Source: an uncultured Bacteroidota bacterium
Lineage (GTDB): Bacteria; Bacteroidota; Bacteroidia; 2-12-FULL-35-15
Length of the DNA stretch: 6,090 bases
Assembly: GCA_903881065.1 (NCBI GenBank)
Contig: CAIRRW010000518.1
Location: forward strand, 1 to 6,090
Direction: 5' to 3'
Shown: one piece after another, positions 5,953 to 6,090 of the stretch
How positions within the stretch are numbered: position 1 is the stretch's first letter
How the letters are laid out: each line of letters opens with the position of its first letter
Translations under genes and position numbers: made by a program
The notes under the pieces: model-generated
What the model was told of the DNA's origin: nothing
The model's input: only the letters and a program-made list of their open reading frames with translations
Databases searched by the model: none

Positions 5953-6090
5953 TTAGAAATTGTTTAAGTTTTAATTGAGAAATTTTTATTATAAAGGAAT
6001 ATTCCTGCTTTCTTCTGCCGATTACGCGGACGCTCATGAAATACCCGATGTCTCAAAGTTTATTTTAATCTAAGACATCTTTCATTCGTC
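5953..6090. other. Gene-free right end upstream of the peroxidase gene
   Basis: No coding frame with support was seen. The stretch holds the leader of the peroxidase gene, a 12-bp perfect palindrome AGGAATATTCCT (5995-6006) and the imperfect inverted repeat at 6029-6090. No TAnnTTTG box matches in full on the minus strand; the closest is AAACTTTG within the repeat loop. Confidence 0.5.
6029..6090. repeat. Imperfect inverted repeat (long bulged hairpin) at right edge
   Basis: Three successive arm pairs are complementary in order: GACG (6029-6032) with CGTC (6087-6090), ATGAAA (6036-6041) with TTTCAT (6080-6085), and GATGTCT (6047-6053) with AGACATC (6073-6079). They enclose a 19-base AT-rich loop. 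The left arm has 3- and 5-base bulges and the right arm a 1-base bulge, giving 17 paired positions. It could be a structured RNA end, the terminator region of a gene beyond the window, or part of a dispersed repeat. It may continue past the edge. Confidence 0.5.

Noticed and set aside
5995..6006. 12-bp perfect palindrome AGGAATATTCCT upstream of the peroxidase gene as an operator
   Set aside because: Such a short palindrome can arise by chance in AT-rich DNA, and no promoter element or known regulator site was recognised around it.
1..6090. tRNA, rRNA, CRISPR array, insertion sequence or integrase
   Set aside because: No cloverleaf, spaced direct repeats, transposase-like frame or terminal repeats with target duplications were seen.

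Overview
This 6.1 kb window is AT-rich DNA, almost certainly from a member of the Bacteroidota. The evidence is a large secreted protein with a C-terminal type IX secretion (T9SS) sorting domain, TAnnTTTG-type -7 promoter boxes, A-rich leaders instead of Shine-Dalgarno sites, and a truncated secreted protein opening with an 'NLVPNPSFE' motif after its signal peptide.

Layout, left to right. (1) The 5' part of a secreted-protein gene runs off the left edge on the minus strand; its start codon cannot be found cleanly. (2) hemE (uroporphyrinogen decarboxylase), minus strand, intact. (3) A 129-bp divergent intergenic region. (4) A plus-strand SnoaL/NTF2-like protein of 126 residues. (5) A tightly packed minus-strand cluster, read from right to left: an approximately 806-residue T9SS-sorted beta-repeat protein (5245 to 2825), a 78-residue precursor with an N-terminal signal peptide and a C-terminal P-L-D-G-G/hydrophobic/Lys-Lys tail (2797 to 2561), a 169-residue exosortase/archaeosortase-family membrane protein with intact Cys-Arg-His residues (2534 to 2025), and a 68-residue S4 RNA-binding protein (2019 to 1813). 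Gaps are 27, 26 and 5 bp. (6) A thiol peroxidase of the glutathione peroxidase family, minus strand. (7) A gene-free right end carrying an imperfect inverted repeat.

The point of interest is the exosortase locus. The small precursor looks like a dedicated substrate of the adjacent exosortase: removal of both ends would leave a Gly/Pro/Cys-rich peptide of roughly 25 residues. A perfect 16-bp hairpin followed by a U-tract lies between substrate and enzyme. Its upstream arm is made of the substrate's last codons and its stop codon starts in the loop, which suggests high substrate and low enzyme expression through partial termination. The same putative transcript starts with a T9SS cargo, so two different C-terminal sorting systems meet in one operon. 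hemE, the NTF2-like protein and the peroxidase appear to be ordinary neighbours.
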